Assembly: GCA_018402565.1 (NCBI GenBank)
Contig: JAGYIQ010000005.1
Location: 372,001 to 436,000, forward strand
DNA length: 64,000 nt
Direction: 5' to 3'
Origin: Pirellulaceae bacterium
GTDB lineage: Bacteria > Planctomycetota > Planctomycetia > Pirellulales > Pirellulaceae
Numbering within the stretch: position 1 is the first letter of the stretch; the number at the start of each line of letters is the position of its first letter. The notes under the pieces were generated by a model. That model saw only the letters and a program-made list of their open reading frames with translations, ran no database searches and had not been told where the DNA came from. A program made the translations under genes and the position numbers. Below, piece by piece: positions 53,519-63,376 of the stretch.

Positions 53519-53742
53519 GGGAAACTCTCGCTGCTAGATCTATCTTTGTCCGCTGTAGCCGAACTGGAAATTCCGAACGAACGCCTGCCAAGCCCGTCTT
53601 GGACGGTTCGCCTGGCCAGGAAGTTCCCTGTGGCGGCCGTTTTTCGACGAATCCTATCGTCATTATGCTCGCTGCCGGCGAATATGGTAACCTCGAGACG
53701 CGGTTCGATCCATATTTCTAGCAGAATCGTCAGCCGCTGTGC

Positions 53743-55251
53743 CTAACGAAGCTGAATGGAGGGGCTGTAGGGAAAGTAACTCCGGCGTTGGCCGCCGAAA
53801 CGCAGCTCCACAGCCAGGGTCAGAGCCAACTGGTTGATAAAGTTCAGGTCACCGGTCGGCAGACTGAGGTAATTGGTGGCATCTACCCGGAAGGCCCACC
53901 AGGGCTTAAACGCGTATTTAACACCGATCGACAGGGGGATCTGCACCGCGATTTGGTTGATCCGTATTTGGTTTTGATCGATAAAGTCGTACTGCCCCAC
54001 CCCCAACCCCATGCCCGTGTAGGGCCGCCATCGCGAGTCGCCCCAGGGGTAATACAGGACCGAGAGGTCGGCCAACCGGAGCGAAATGTCGTTCCCCAGT
54101 GGATCGGTCTGGGTGTTGCCGAAGCCAAAACCGAACTGGGCTCCCCAGAAATGTTCAAAATCCCAACCCAGGCGGACTCCGGTAACCGTCCCGTGCCCCT
54201 GGCCCAGGGCATCGTTCAGGTTCCAGCCCAACAGCGCCCCGGTGTAGCCATCGACAAAAAACGGCCGATTCGTCCAGCTGGTGCCAACCAACGGCTGGCC
54301 GCGATCGATGTGCCGCGGGCCGATGTAGCCCTGACCATGGCCCAAATAAGGCCGCGGGACTCGGTCGACCAAGTGACTGGGGACCGCCGAAAAGGGGAAC
54401 CCCAACGAGCCGGTATCGGCCGGCTGATTTCCGCGAAATAGAAAATTACCAACGCCTTGTTGCAACGCAAATGGATTGAGCCAGAAGGTCCGGGGCTGCT
54501 CCAAAGGAGGCCCACCCGACCACGCCCCACGCAGATACGGTCGCCGCGGAAACAGCGGCCGCCACGTCAGACGCTCCGCCAATCGCGGCAGCCAATACGG
54601 CCGCCGCGGGAACAACGCTCCGTCCGCGTAGGTCTCGTATCCGTACTCCAGACCATACATCTCCGGCCCGTACATCTCCGGACCATAAGCTTCAGATCCA
54701 TAAATCTCCGGACCGTATGCCTCGGGACCGTACAGCTCAGGACCGTACAGCTCAGGACCGTACAGCTCAGGACCGAGCAGCTCCTGGCCAAAGGCCTCCG
54801 CCCCGTGGGCCTGGGGAGCGACGATTTGCGGATCGTAGACCTCGATCCCGTGGATGCCTTGTCCCGCGAGCGCCGCTCCCGGTGCCAGACCTGGTTCCAA
54901 GCCCGGCTCCAAGCGCTGGGGCGGCCGGCGGTACCCGGCGTTGGTGGTCGGCACCAGCCGTCCGACGGGAGGGCCCGAACGCGGTTCGGGGCGGCTGACT
55001 GGCGGGCGGCTGACTGGCGGGCGACTGACTTGTGATCCGACCGGCGGCTGCTCTTGGCTCATCCAGGCCGCCGGATGGGCGCTGGCTTCGACCGCTCGAT
55101 TGGGCACTGGCGCCCATTGTTGACCGTGGGCCTGGCTCAGGTTCAACCACCCGATGCCGGCAAACACCCACGCCCAGACCCGCCCATTCCAGGGCCGCCC
55201 ATTCCAGGGCCGTTGGCGGCGTCGATCGACAGTCAGGCTGGCAATACTCAT
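53743..55251 (-). CDS. Outer-membrane beta-barrel protein with ELYGP repeats
   Basis: 502 aa from the ATG at 55251. An N-terminal signal (WAWVFAGIGWLNLSQAHG) is followed by a Pro-rich region, then about ten five-residue repeats of the form ELYGP/EAYGP/EMYGP (residues ~165-215), a spacer, and a C-terminal ~170 residues of alternating strands (AQFGFGFGNTQTD, WRPYTGMGLGVGQYDF, IPLSIGVKYAFKPWWAFRVD) typical of OmpA/OmpW-like eight-stranded barrels, ending SIQLR. The repeat may form a surface-exposed extended stalk. Confidence 0.75.
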   Translation of the reverse strand: MSIASLTVDRRRQRPWNGRPWNGRVWAWVFAGIGWLNLSQAHGQQWAPVPNRAVEASAHPAAWMSQEQPPVGSQVSRPPVSRPPVSRPEPRSGPPVGRLVPTTNAGYRRPPQRLEPGLEPGLAPGAALAGQGIHGIEVYDPQIVAPQAHGAEAFGQELLGPELYGPELYGPELYGPEAYGPEIYGSEAYGPEMYGPEMYGLEYGYETYADGALFPRRPYWLPRLAERLTWRPLFPRRPYLRGAWSGGPPLEQPRTFWLNPFALQQGVGNFLFRGNQPADTGSLGFPFSAVPSHLVDRVPRPYLGHGQGYIGPRHIDRGQPLVGTSWTNRPFFVDGYTGALLGWNLNDALGQGHGTVTGVRLGWDFEHFWGAQFGFGFGNTQTDPLGNDISLRLADLSVLYYPWGDSRWRPYTGMGLGVGQYDFIDQNQIRINQIAVQIPLSIGVKYAFKPWWAFRVDATNYLSLPTGDLNFINQLALTLAVELRFGGQRRSYFPYSPSIQLR

Positions 55252-55332
55252 AACGATCATACAAACGATGAACGACCCACGCCGAGGAGGTTCGGCGCGG
55301 GATTATGAGAGTCTCCCCCGACGGTGTCAACA

Positions 55333-56640
55333 TCATTCCACCAGGCGAAGCAGGGCGTAGTTTTTCTTGCCGCGGCGGAGAACCAGCATCGTGGGGCTGG
55401 CCAGATCCGCGGTGGTGACTTGATAGCTTTCGGATTCGATCCGCCGGTTGTTCACGTAGGCTCCGCCCTCGGCGACGACCCGCCGCGCCTCGCCTTTGCT
55501 CTTGGTCAATTTGGCTTCGACCAAGGCATCGGTGATCGATAGGCCAGCCGCCAGTCGTGCCGCTTCAATCTGGCTGGAGGGCACCTCGGCAAAAATCTGG
55601 TTCAGGTCCGCGTCGCTGGCAAACTTGCCGATCTCGCCGCCGAAGAAGATCTCGGTGGCTTGGCGGACCAGATCCAAAGCGCCGCGTCCATGAATCAACT
55701 CGGTCAACCACTCGGCCAGGCGAATCTGGCTGACGGCCCGCTCGGGCTCGGTCTGCCGACAGTGGTCCAAGTGGTCGATTTCCTCGTGAGACAGCTCGGT
55801 CAAGAAACGCAAACATTTGCCCGCGTCCTCATCGGCCACGTTTCGCCAATACTGATAGAACTGGTAGGGCGAGGTCTTCTTGGCATCCAACCACAGGGCG
55901 CCCCCCTCGGTCTTGCCCATCTTGCTGCCATCGGATTTGGTCAGCAGGGGACAGGTCATGCCGAAGACTTCAGCGCCGGCCATCCGCCGAGCCAAGTCGA
56001 TTCCCGCGGTGACATTGCCCCATTGGTCACTGCCGCCCAATTGCAGCTCGCACCCGTAAGTCCGATTCAAATGGACAAAGTCGTAAGCCTGCAGCAGCAT
56101 GTAACTGAACTCGGTGTAACTGATCCCAACATCAGGGTTCTCCAAGCGATTTTTCACCGAGTCTTTGCTGATCATGACGTTGACCGGCACGTTCTTGCCG
56201 ACATCGCGGAGAAAATCCAAGTAAGAAAACCGACTGATCCAATCGTAATTATTGACCAGGATGGCCGGGCCCGCAGCGCTGGCGGCCGTGGGCGAGAAGT
56301 CGAGCAACTGGGCCATCTGACCACGGATGGCCACAACATTGGCTTCGATCTGCTCGAGAGACTGCAGGTTGCGTTCCTGGGACTTGCCGCTGGGGTCGCC
56401 AATCGAGCCGGTCGCGCCACCCACCAAGGCGATGGGGCGGTGCCCGGCCTTCTGATAGCGTCGCAGCAACATCAACGGCAACAGGTGGCCGACATGCAAC
56501 GAGTCGCTGGTCGGGTCAAAGCCGGCATACACCGTCCGGGGCCGCTCGAGCAACCAGGCCCCCAGCCGCTCGGAGGTCGCTTGGTAGACCAACTGACGCC
56601 ACTGCAAATCCGCAAAAATGTCCTGCAAATTCCCACTCAT
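55333..56640 (-). CDS. tyrS: Tyrosyl-tRNA synthetase
   Basis: 435 aa, usual length. The class I HIGH variant is HVGH (residues ~50-53 in DSLHVGHLLPLML), tyrosine-binding YAGFDPTSDSLH and QLGGSDQWGN, the KMSKS variant is KMGKT (KSDGSKMGKTEGGALW), and a C-terminal S4-like RNA-binding part (GEARRVVAEGGAYVNNRRIE). Attaches tyrosine to its tRNA. A near-palindrome, CGCCCGAAAATTTTCGGCGG, lies 31-50 bp upstream of the start and might be regulatory. Confidence 0.96.
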   Translation of the reverse strand: MSGNLQDIFADLQWRQLVYQATSERLGAWLLERPRTVYAGFDPTSDSLHVGHLLPLMLLRRYQKAGHRPIALVGGATGSIGDPSGKSQERNLQSLEQIEANVVAIRGQMAQLLDFSPTAASAAGPAILVNNYDWISRFSYLDFLRDVGKNVPVNVMISKDSVKNRLENPDVGISYTEFSYMLLQAYDFVHLNRTYGCELQLGGSDQWGNVTAGIDLARRMAGAEVFGMTCPLLTKSDGSKMGKTEGGALWLDAKKTSPYQFYQYWRNVADEDAGKCLRFLTELSHEEIDHLDHCRQTEPERAVSQIRLAEWLTELIHGRGALDLVRQATEIFFGGEIGKFASDADLNQIFAEVPSSQIEAARLAAGLSITDALVEAKLTKSKGEARRVVAEGGAYVNNRRIESESYQVTTADLASPTMLVLRRGKKNYALLRLVE

Positions 56641-56782
56641 ACCATTCTACCTGTCTTGCCTAATCGATGCCGCCCGAAAATTTTCGGCGGACTGCGGCCC
56701 CATGATAAATCCTTCTGATAAATAGTGATAGGCGCAGGTCTGTCTCGGCCGCGCCGCCACCGTCTGTTTTGCGAGTGTTTTC

Positions 56783-57889
56783 ATGAGCCGAGTCCTGTCC
56801 ACTGCTGCTCCCGCCTCCGTTCTGCCTTCGGTTCGATCCGCGGTTGGGACGCGTTGTTGGGCCCGGCCCGCCATCCTGCTGGTGTGGCTGTGCGGGCTGC
56901 TCGGCGGTGGACTGCCGAGTCAACCGGCGGTGGTTCAGGCCGACATTTGGTACGTCGACAACGAAACCGGCCAGGACACGAACAGCGGCCGCACAGAGAC
57001 CGTGGGTCCCTTGGCGGCCGGCCCGTTCCGCACCATCTCGCGGGCCCTGGCCGCCGCCCATCAAGGCGACACGATCGTGTTGGCCAAAAACGAGACCCCC
57101 TACCGCGAGACCATCACGTTGGCCGGCCGACGGAACTCCGGGTTCGACGGTCAACCGTTCCGCATCATTGGCAACGGCGCGACCCTGAGCGGCACGCAGG
57201 AGATCCTGCCCGAGCAGTGGCGGTTTGTGCAGGACAGTATCTACGAATGCCGACCGGCAGACGCCGCCTACCAACAAGTGTACCTGGGTGCACGCCCGGC
57301 GACGTTCCAGTCCCTGTCTCGTGAACGTTTGTCCGAGTTGGAGCCGCTGGCTTGGACGCTGATCGATGGTCGCCTGTACTTCCGCACCGACAACGACAAC
57401 TTGCCCTCGGCCTACAACCTGCACTACGCCAAGCTGCAAACCGGCGTCACGCTGTACCACGTGACCGGAGCCTCGATCGAGAACTTGATCGTGCAGGGCT
57501 TTTGGCAGGACGGCATCAACGCACACGACAACGTCCGGGAGACAAAGTTGATTGGCGTCACCGCTCGCGGCAATGGTCGCAGCGGCGTCAGTGTCGGCGG
57601 CAGCAGTCGCTTGGATGTGGTCAGCTCTTTGGTTGGCGACAACCACTGGCACCAAGTCCGAGCCGAGGGCGTGGCCCAACTACGACTGCTGGGCAGCAAC
57701 GTGCTGGAGAATGGCCAAAGCGAGGCCCAGTACCAACAAGATCAGGGTCGAATCAGCGAAGAAATTCCGGTGGTTAACACACCGATCCACGATCGCATCC
57801 CCGCTCGGCCCATCCGCCAAGCCTCACCGCCCACTCCCATTCCAGCTCGTCATTCGCGTTGGTCCGATACCGATACGATTCTACGTTAA
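56783..57889 (+). CDS. Exported right-handed beta-helix-type protein
   Basis: 368 aa. A hydrophobic signal near 30-50 (PAILLVWLCGLLGGGLP). IWYVDNETGQDTNSGRT and GPFRTISRALAAAHQGDTIV are the standard opening of parallel beta-helix/pectin-lyase-fold proteins. NLIVQGFWQDGINAHDN, LIGVTARGNGRSGVSVGGSS and LDVVSSLVGDNHWHQVRAEG give repeating strands. The C-terminus is Pro/Arg-rich. Often involved in binding or cleaving polysaccharides; no catalytic residues can be assigned. It may start at the ATG at 56783. Confidence 0.78.
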   Translation: MSRVLSTAAPASVLPSVRSAVGTRCWARPAILLVWLCGLLGGGLPSQPAVVQADIWYVDNETGQDTNSGRTETVGPLAAGPFRTISRALAAAHQGDTIVLAKNETPYRETITLAGRRNSGFDGQPFRIIGNGATLSGTQEILPEQWRFVQDSIYECRPADAAYQQVYLGARPATFQSLSRERLSELEPLAWTLIDGRLYFRTDNDNLPSAYNLHYAKLQTGVTLYHVTGASIENLIVQGFWQDGINAHDNVRETKLIGVTARGNGRSGVSVGGSSRLDVVSSLVGDNHWHQVRAEGVAQLRLLGSNVLENGQSEAQYQQDQGRISEEIPVVNTPIHDRIPARPIRQASPPTPIPARHSRWSDTDTILR

Positions 57890-57899
57890 CGCCGTTCCA

Positions 57900-59358
57900 C
57901 AATCGGGGTCAGGTGGGGAGGGGGAACACTAATCTTCACTGATCTACACTAATCGGCGATGGTCAGCTGCATGAACCGTTCATGGCGAAATGGCGGAAAT
58001 GGTGAACCGCGAGAGGGGGAAGGACGCAGAGAAAACCGACAAACGGGATTTTGCTGTAAACTTCTTTCTCAACGCCAATCCAATTCCACAATCGAGGTAG
58101 GTGGGGAGGGGGAACACTAATCTTCACTGATCTACACTAATCGGTGATGGCCAGCTGCATGAACCGTTCATGGCGAAATGGCGGCGAAATTGAACCGCGA
58201 GAGGGGGAAGGACGCAGAGAAAACCGACAAACGGGATTTTGCTGCGAACTTCTTTCTCAACGCCAATCCAATTCCACAATCGAGGTAGGTGGGGATGCGG
58301 AACACTAATCTTCACTGATCTACACTAATCGGCGATGGTCAGCTGCATGAGCCGTTCATGGCGAAATGGCGGGAAAAGTGAACCGCGAGAGGGGGGAAGG
58401 ACGCAGAGAAAACCGACAAACGGGATTTTGCTGTAAACTTCTTTCTCGGCGCCAAACCAATTCCACAATCGAGGTAGGTGGGGAGGGGGAACACTAATCT
58501 TCACTGATCTACACTAATCGGCGATGGTCAGCTGCATGAGCCGTTCATGGCGAAGTGGCGGCGAAATTGAACCGCGAGAGGGGGGGAAGGACGCAGAGAA
58601 AACCGACAAACGGGATTTTGCTGCGAACTTCTTTCTCAACGCCAAACCAATTCCACAATCGAGGTAGGTGGGGATGCGGAACACTGATCTGCGCTGATCT
58701 ACGCTCATCGGTGATGGCCAGCTGCATGAACCGTTCATGGCGAAGTGGCGGGAATGGTGAACCGCGAGAGGGGGGAAGGACGCAGAGAAAACCGACAAAC
58801 GGGATTTTGCTGCGAACTTCTTTCTCAACGCCAAACCAATTCCACAATCGAGGTAGGTGGGGATGCGGAACACTAATCTTAACTGATCTACACTAATCGG
58901 CGATGGTCAGCTGCATGAACCGTTCATGGCGAAATGGCGGGAATGGTGAACCGCGAGAGGGGGGAAGGACGCAGAGAAAACCGACAAACGGGATTTTGCT
59001 TCGAACTTCTTTCTCAACGCCAATCCAATTCCACAATCGAGGTAGGTGGGGATGCGGAACACTAATCTTCACTGATCTACACTAATCGGTGATGGTCAGC
59101 TGCGTGAACCGTTCGCGGCGAAATGGCGGGAAAAGTGAACCGCGAGAGGGGGGAAGGACGCAGAGAAAACCGACAAACGGGATTTTGCTGCGAACTGCTT
59201 TCTCGGCGCCAATCCAATTCTACAATCGAGGTAGGTGGGGAGGGGGAACACTAATCTTCACTGATCTACACTAATCGGCGATGGTCAGCTGCATGAACCG
59301 TTCATGGCGAAATGGCGGGAATGGTGAACCGCGAGAGGGGGAAGGACGCAGAGAAAAT
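57900..59358. repeat. Eight-unit ~189-bp tandem repeat array
   Basis: Units contain AACACTAATCTTCACTGATC, TACACTAATCGGCGATGGTC, AGCTGCATGAACCGTTCATG, GCGAAATGGCGG and GAACCGCGAGAGGGGGAAGG then ACGCAGAGAAAACCGACAAA, with matches to GGTCAGCTGC near 57961, 58149, 58337, 58527, 58717, 58905, 59093 and 59285. The last unit leads straight into the truncated gene at 59359. Shares GAACCGCGAGAG...GGAAGGACGCAGAG with 42985-43410. Confidence 0.92.
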
Positions 59359-59805
59359 CTGACAAACGAGTTGTGGCTGCTGCTAAAATATGGTCGCGGG
59401 AGCAATTTGGAGTCGGTGCTGCGTACTCTGTTCGAACAGATTGCTGCCACGGTGACGCTCCAGCAGGCTCGCAGTATGCTGGACACGATTCGAGCTTACG
59501 TCCCGTCGGTCAATCCCGCGATTGGAGAAGAGAAAATGAAAGACTTTATAACTGAATTTTGGCCGGTGCAGCCCGAACCGGGGTCTGTCATGGACCAATT
59601 GCTCAAAAAGAGCGAAGCTCGGGGAGAGGCTCGCGGAGAGGCTCGCGGCGAAGCTCGGGGTTACATCAAGACAATTCGTATTTTACAGTCGATTCTGGGA
59701 GCACCAGAATCACCGGACGAAGCTTTCGACGGCCTGGGCTTGGCCGAGCTGGAAGCGATGATCGAGGATTTGCGGACCAAAGTCACGAGCCGTCCGACGA
59801 ACTAA
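59359..59805 (+). pseudogene. C-terminal fragment of an Rpn/PD-(D/E)XK-type nuclease-like protein
   Basis: About 148 codons. NLTNELWLLLKYGRGSNLES onward is normal protein, ending with a low-complexity ARGEARGEARGEARG stretch and IRILQSILGAPESPDEAFDG, the kind of tail seen on Rpn-like (recombination-promoting nuclease) proteins. The nuclease part and start are gone: the frame begins in the 189-bp repeat (ATG at 59281 is repeat-derived). The family assignment is tentative. Confidence 0.5.
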
Positions 59806-59923
59806 TGCAGGTCCCTACCGGCGGCGTCCGAAAAACAGACGATTCGCCGTTAACAGGCCCGGCCCTCAGGTCCCACTGTGTCGTCCCACTGTATCGTCCC
59901 AGTGTGTCGTCCCGCCGCCACGA

Positions 59924-60946
59924 TCAAATCGCGACCATGGCCTTCAGCACTTGTAGCTGCGGATCGAGGAAACGCGGAAAGTCGGCCGCGATCGTATCGA
60001 GCGTGCTGGTGTGGGTGATCCAGGGCTGGGTGTTGATCTGGCCGGCTGCGATCCAGTTGATAATCGCACCAAAATCACCCGGCAGCGCGTTGCGACTGGC
60101 CAACAACGTCAGCTCGCGGCGGTGCATCAAGGGATGCGGGAACTGGATCGTGTCGGCCGTGATGCCCACGTACACCAGCCGTCCGGTGAAGCTGACCAAC
60201 TCCAACGCTTGGCCCATCGAACGCGCGTTGCCGGTCGCGTCGATCACGACCTCCGCCAGGTTACCGGAAGTCAACTCGGCCAATTGCGCCACGTGGGAAC
60301 CGTCTGGCTGCACCGCCAGTGTCTCCGGTACCCCGAGCACTTGTTGGCAGAATTCCAAACGATCGGGTCGGACATCCAACATGATGCAGCGGCAGCCGGC
60401 CAAGCGGACGAACTCCCAAACCGCCAAGCCAATGGGTCCGGCCCCCACGATGACCACGGTTTCGCCGGGCTGTGGATTGCCGCGTTGGACCGCGTGATAT
60501 CCAATCGCCAAGGTCTCGACCAACGCCAATTGCTCGAAACCCAATGCATTGCCGACATGCAGTTTCCGAGCCGGCAAGCACAATCGCTCGCGCATGCCGC
60601 CATCGCGATGAACACCGATGACTTGCAAGTCATTGCAGCAATTGCCCCGGCCGCGCCGCGAGGCAAAACTGTCGACATTGTTCATGTAGGGCTCGACACT
60701 GCAGCGATCGCCAGGTTTGAGATGCGTCACTTGACTGCCGCAGACCAGCACCTCGACACCCAGTTCATGGCCCCAGATCCGCGGGTAGCTGAAGAAGGGC
60801 ATCTTGCCCAAGTAACCCCCGTAGTCCGAGCCACAGATACCCACCTGCCGGACTTGCACCAGCACTTCATCGGCGGCCGGAGCGGTGGGCTCGGGGATGT
60901 CGATGTTCTCAATCTGTTGGGGTCCGGGAAAACGTACAGCGCGCAT
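59924..60946 (-). CDS. Zinc-type alcohol dehydrogenase family oxidoreductase
   Basis: 340 aa MDR-family dehydrogenase. Catalytic zinc site: Cys in VGICGSDYGGYLG (~residue 38) and HE in RIWGHELGVEVLV. Nucleotide-binding VVIVGAGPIGLAVWEF near 165. In the structural-zinc loop the usual four cysteines are mostly absent: NNVDSFASRRGRGNCCNDLQ keeps only the last. Substrate unknown; relatives oxidise sugar alcohols or acids. Stands alone. Confidence 0.83.
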   Translation of the reverse strand: MRAVRFPGPQQIENIDIPEPTAPAADEVLVQVRQVGICGSDYGGYLGKMPFFSYPRIWGHELGVEVLVCGSQVTHLKPGDRCSVEPYMNNVDSFASRRGRGNCCNDLQVIGVHRDGGMRERLCLPARKLHVGNALGFEQLALVETLAIGYHAVQRGNPQPGETVVIVGAGPIGLAVWEFVRLAGCRCIMLDVRPDRLEFCQQVLGVPETLAVQPDGSHVAQLAELTSGNLAEVVIDATGNARSMGQALELVSFTGRLVYVGITADTIQFPHPLMHRRELTLLASRNALPGDFGAIINWIAAGQINTQPWITHTSTLDTIAADFPRFLDPQLQVLKAMVAI

Positions 60947-61048
60947 GAATGGCTTTCTGGCTATTTGGCTATTTGGCTCGACAAAACGCAGGGGCGCTCG
61001 GCCGTGCGGTTATTGGTCAACTGGTAAGGCGTGAGCGGTTACCCATGT

Positions 61049-63052
61049 TCAATAACCGCCGGCGTAACGACCGCGATCGCCGGCGGCTTGCTTGAGACCG
61101 GAGGTGGGGTCGATCGTGAGGATCACGGCGGAAGCTGCGGGACGTCCGACTTTTAGGTCGTGCCCGCGTTGGCGTAACTCCTCAATGGCCGGATTGAGTT
61201 CACGCGGCGCGGTGAGGCTGCCCAGCTTGGCGGGCTCATGGCCAAACCAGTTGATGTGATGATCGGTGCCGAAGCGAGGCGCTCGGACCGCGGCTTCCGG
61301 TTCCATCTGGAACACCAAACGATTGAGCAGCACCTGCAGGGCGGCCTGATCCTGTTGATCGCCGCCCGCCACACTGATCGCCAACACCGGTTTGCCCTGT
61401 TGCAAGACCAGTGTCGGGGTCAGCGTAATGCGCGGTCGTTTGTTAGGAGCCACGATGCTGGGATGCCCCTCCCAGGTATGCAAACCGATCATCCGACTGC
61501 CCAACTCCAAGCCGATGTCACCGGCGATCACCCCGCCCCAGCCGCTGGGAGTAGCCGATACGACATTGCCCCAGGCATCGGCCACCAAGCAGCTGGTGGT
61601 GTCGTCGCTGTGTCCGCTGTGGGTTTTATAATCTTGCGGTGGAATACCCAGCAAAGGCTGCATGCCGTAGGGATCGCCAGGCTGTTGGACTTGGGCTGCC
61701 TGCTGCATGTCGATTAGGGACCGCCGCATGGCCACGTACTCGTCCGACAAGAGTTGTTGGATGGGCACTTCGACAAAGTGGGGGTCACCGAAGTAGGCAT
61801 CGCGATCGGCCATGGCCAATTTGATCGACTCGACCACCAAGTGCACGTAGTCCAACGAGTTATGCCCCAGGTCGTTCAGGCCGCGATCCTCCAACATACG
61901 GAGGGTTTGCAGCGCGTAAGGACCCTGGGTCCAAACACCACACTTGTAGACATCGTAGCCTCGGAAAGACACGCGCAAGGGATCTTCCACTCGTGTGACA
62001 TGTTGGGCCATGTCCACGTAGCGGAGCAGGCCACCGTTGTCGCGTGACCAGGCGTCGAGTTCCCGCGCGATGGGGCCACGATAAAAATAATCGGACACGC
62101 GGCGCAAGCCACCCTCGCGATCGCTCTGCCCCGCTTGTTCGGCGGCCACCAGGCGTTCGATCAAACGCAGAAAATTTTGATGATGTTGCACGAAGGCGGT
62201 TAAGTCTTGCGCTGGACCGCCCGCTCGGCCGGTTCGTCCCTCTGCCTCCGCCTCACCCGCCGTATCGGGCGTGGCGCGTTGCCGCAGGACTTCCAACATG
62301 GGCTGCGCGCAGTCGCTGAAGCTGCGTGTCCCGTACTTGGCCAGAGCGGTTAAGCAGGCATCCAAGAAACCTGGCACCACCACGTTGGCGATGTCGTCAC
62401 GCCCTTGAATCAAGCCCTGGCGATGTTCGCGAAACCACTCGGGAGTTGCCAAGCGCGGCGCGGCCCCCAGTCCGACAATGACCTCGACGACACCCCGCTT
62501 GGCATCGTAGACCATGATCGGGACTTCACTGCCGAAACAGAACAAGCGATTCTCGACGACCGACTGCACCAACATGGAGGTCACGGCCGCGTCGACCGCG
62601 TTGCCGCCTTGCTGCAGCATCGCCAGGCCCGCGTCGCGTGATTGGCGACTGCCGGTCACGATGGCCCCCTGTTGGCCGTTGGCCGCGCGGTTGCCCGTCG
62701 GCGGCTCCGACCGTCGGCCCGCGGTCGCTCCGCGATCCTGCCGCTCGCCTCCGGACGCTGCGTTCGGCCCCGCGGAGTTGGTTGGGTCGACGGTCCGCTC
62801 CTGAGTCCAACTCGCCAGCGCCCAACGGCCCGCTCCGCCGCCCCCCGACTCGCCGACAAGGCAGCACAGGCCAGTGACAAAACCGATCAGCACACGTAGG
62901 GCGGTCCGAGACAGCCGACGTGCCGCGATTTGCTCGCCTGTCTGCCGAGCCGCACGGGCTTCCTGCAGCAAACCATCGGCCGCGCTGACCGTGGCACCGA
63001 TGACCGGAGCACCGGCGATCGTGTGGTCGGCACGCGTGTGGGATTGGTCCAT
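61049..63052 (-). CDS. ggt: Gamma-glutamyltransferase family protein
   Basis: 667 aa with an AAGGAG site 8 nt before the ATG. A long N-terminus (1-130) holds one hydrophobic helix (ALRVLIGFVTGLCCLVG, ~51-67) and a low-complexity linker. The GGT fold then begins: GAIVTGSRQSRDAGLAMLQQ then GGNAVDAAV, and SLDYVHLVVESIKLAMADRD. The autoprocessing nucleophile Thr is in HSDDTTSCLVADAWGNVVSA, and the later ITLTPTLVLQQGKPVLAIS is also conserved. Processing yields an enzyme that cleaves gamma-glutamyl bonds (glutathione or peptides) in the periplasm or outside. Whether glutathione is the substrate in this lineage is uncertain. Confidence 0.88.
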   Translation of the reverse strand: MDQSHTRADHTIAGAPVIGATVSAADGLLQEARAARQTGEQIAARRLSRTALRVLIGFVTGLCCLVGESGGGGAGRWALASWTQERTVDPTNSAGPNAASGGERQDRGATAGRRSEPPTGNRAANGQQGAIVTGSRQSRDAGLAMLQQGGNAVDAAVTSMLVQSVVENRLFCFGSEVPIMVYDAKRGVVEVIVGLGAAPRLATPEWFREHRQGLIQGRDDIANVVVPGFLDACLTALAKYGTRSFSDCAQPMLEVLRQRATPDTAGEAEAEGRTGRAGGPAQDLTAFVQHHQNFLRLIERLVAAEQAGQSDREGGLRRVSDYFYRGPIARELDAWSRDNGGLLRYVDMAQHVTRVEDPLRVSFRGYDVYKCGVWTQGPYALQTLRMLEDRGLNDLGHNSLDYVHLVVESIKLAMADRDAYFGDPHFVEVPIQQLLSDEYVAMRRSLIDMQQAAQVQQPGDPYGMQPLLGIPPQDYKTHSGHSDDTTSCLVADAWGNVVSATPSGWGGVIAGDIGLELGSRMIGLHTWEGHPSIVAPNKRPRITLTPTLVLQQGKPVLAISVAGGDQQDQAALQVLLNRLVFQMEPEAAVRAPRFGTDHHINWFGHEPAKLGSLTAPRELNPAIEELRQRGHDLKVGRPAASAVILTIDPTSGLKQAAGDRGRYAGGY

Positions 63053-63376
63053 GACATTGACTCCTTCTGAAGACTCGGCAGTGCCCGTGCCCGCGAAACC
63101 GCGGCGCGTTGGCCCACTCGGCCAGCCCCGACCGCTCTATGTTAATCCCTAGGCAGTCGGACTAGTAGCGGCGGAGAACGGGTGGACGACAGGGAGAGCG
63201 ACCTGACTTTCTTTCGCTGTGGCCAGCAATTATCATCGGAGCGGGCGGGGATTCCCCCGCTTCCCTGTCGTTTTCCGATGCATCCTGTGTTCTGCGAGTC
63301 CCCTCGGCAAAATGGGTCGGTTCCTGGCCACTGCCTACGCTTTTCTTGCAGTCCCAACCCTCGTTACGAGTCCACC

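Noticed and set aside
56670..56690. Near-palindrome upstream of tyrS considered as a T-box or terminator
   Set aside because: It lies between divergent genes, too short for a T-box and lacking its conserved parts; at most an operator.
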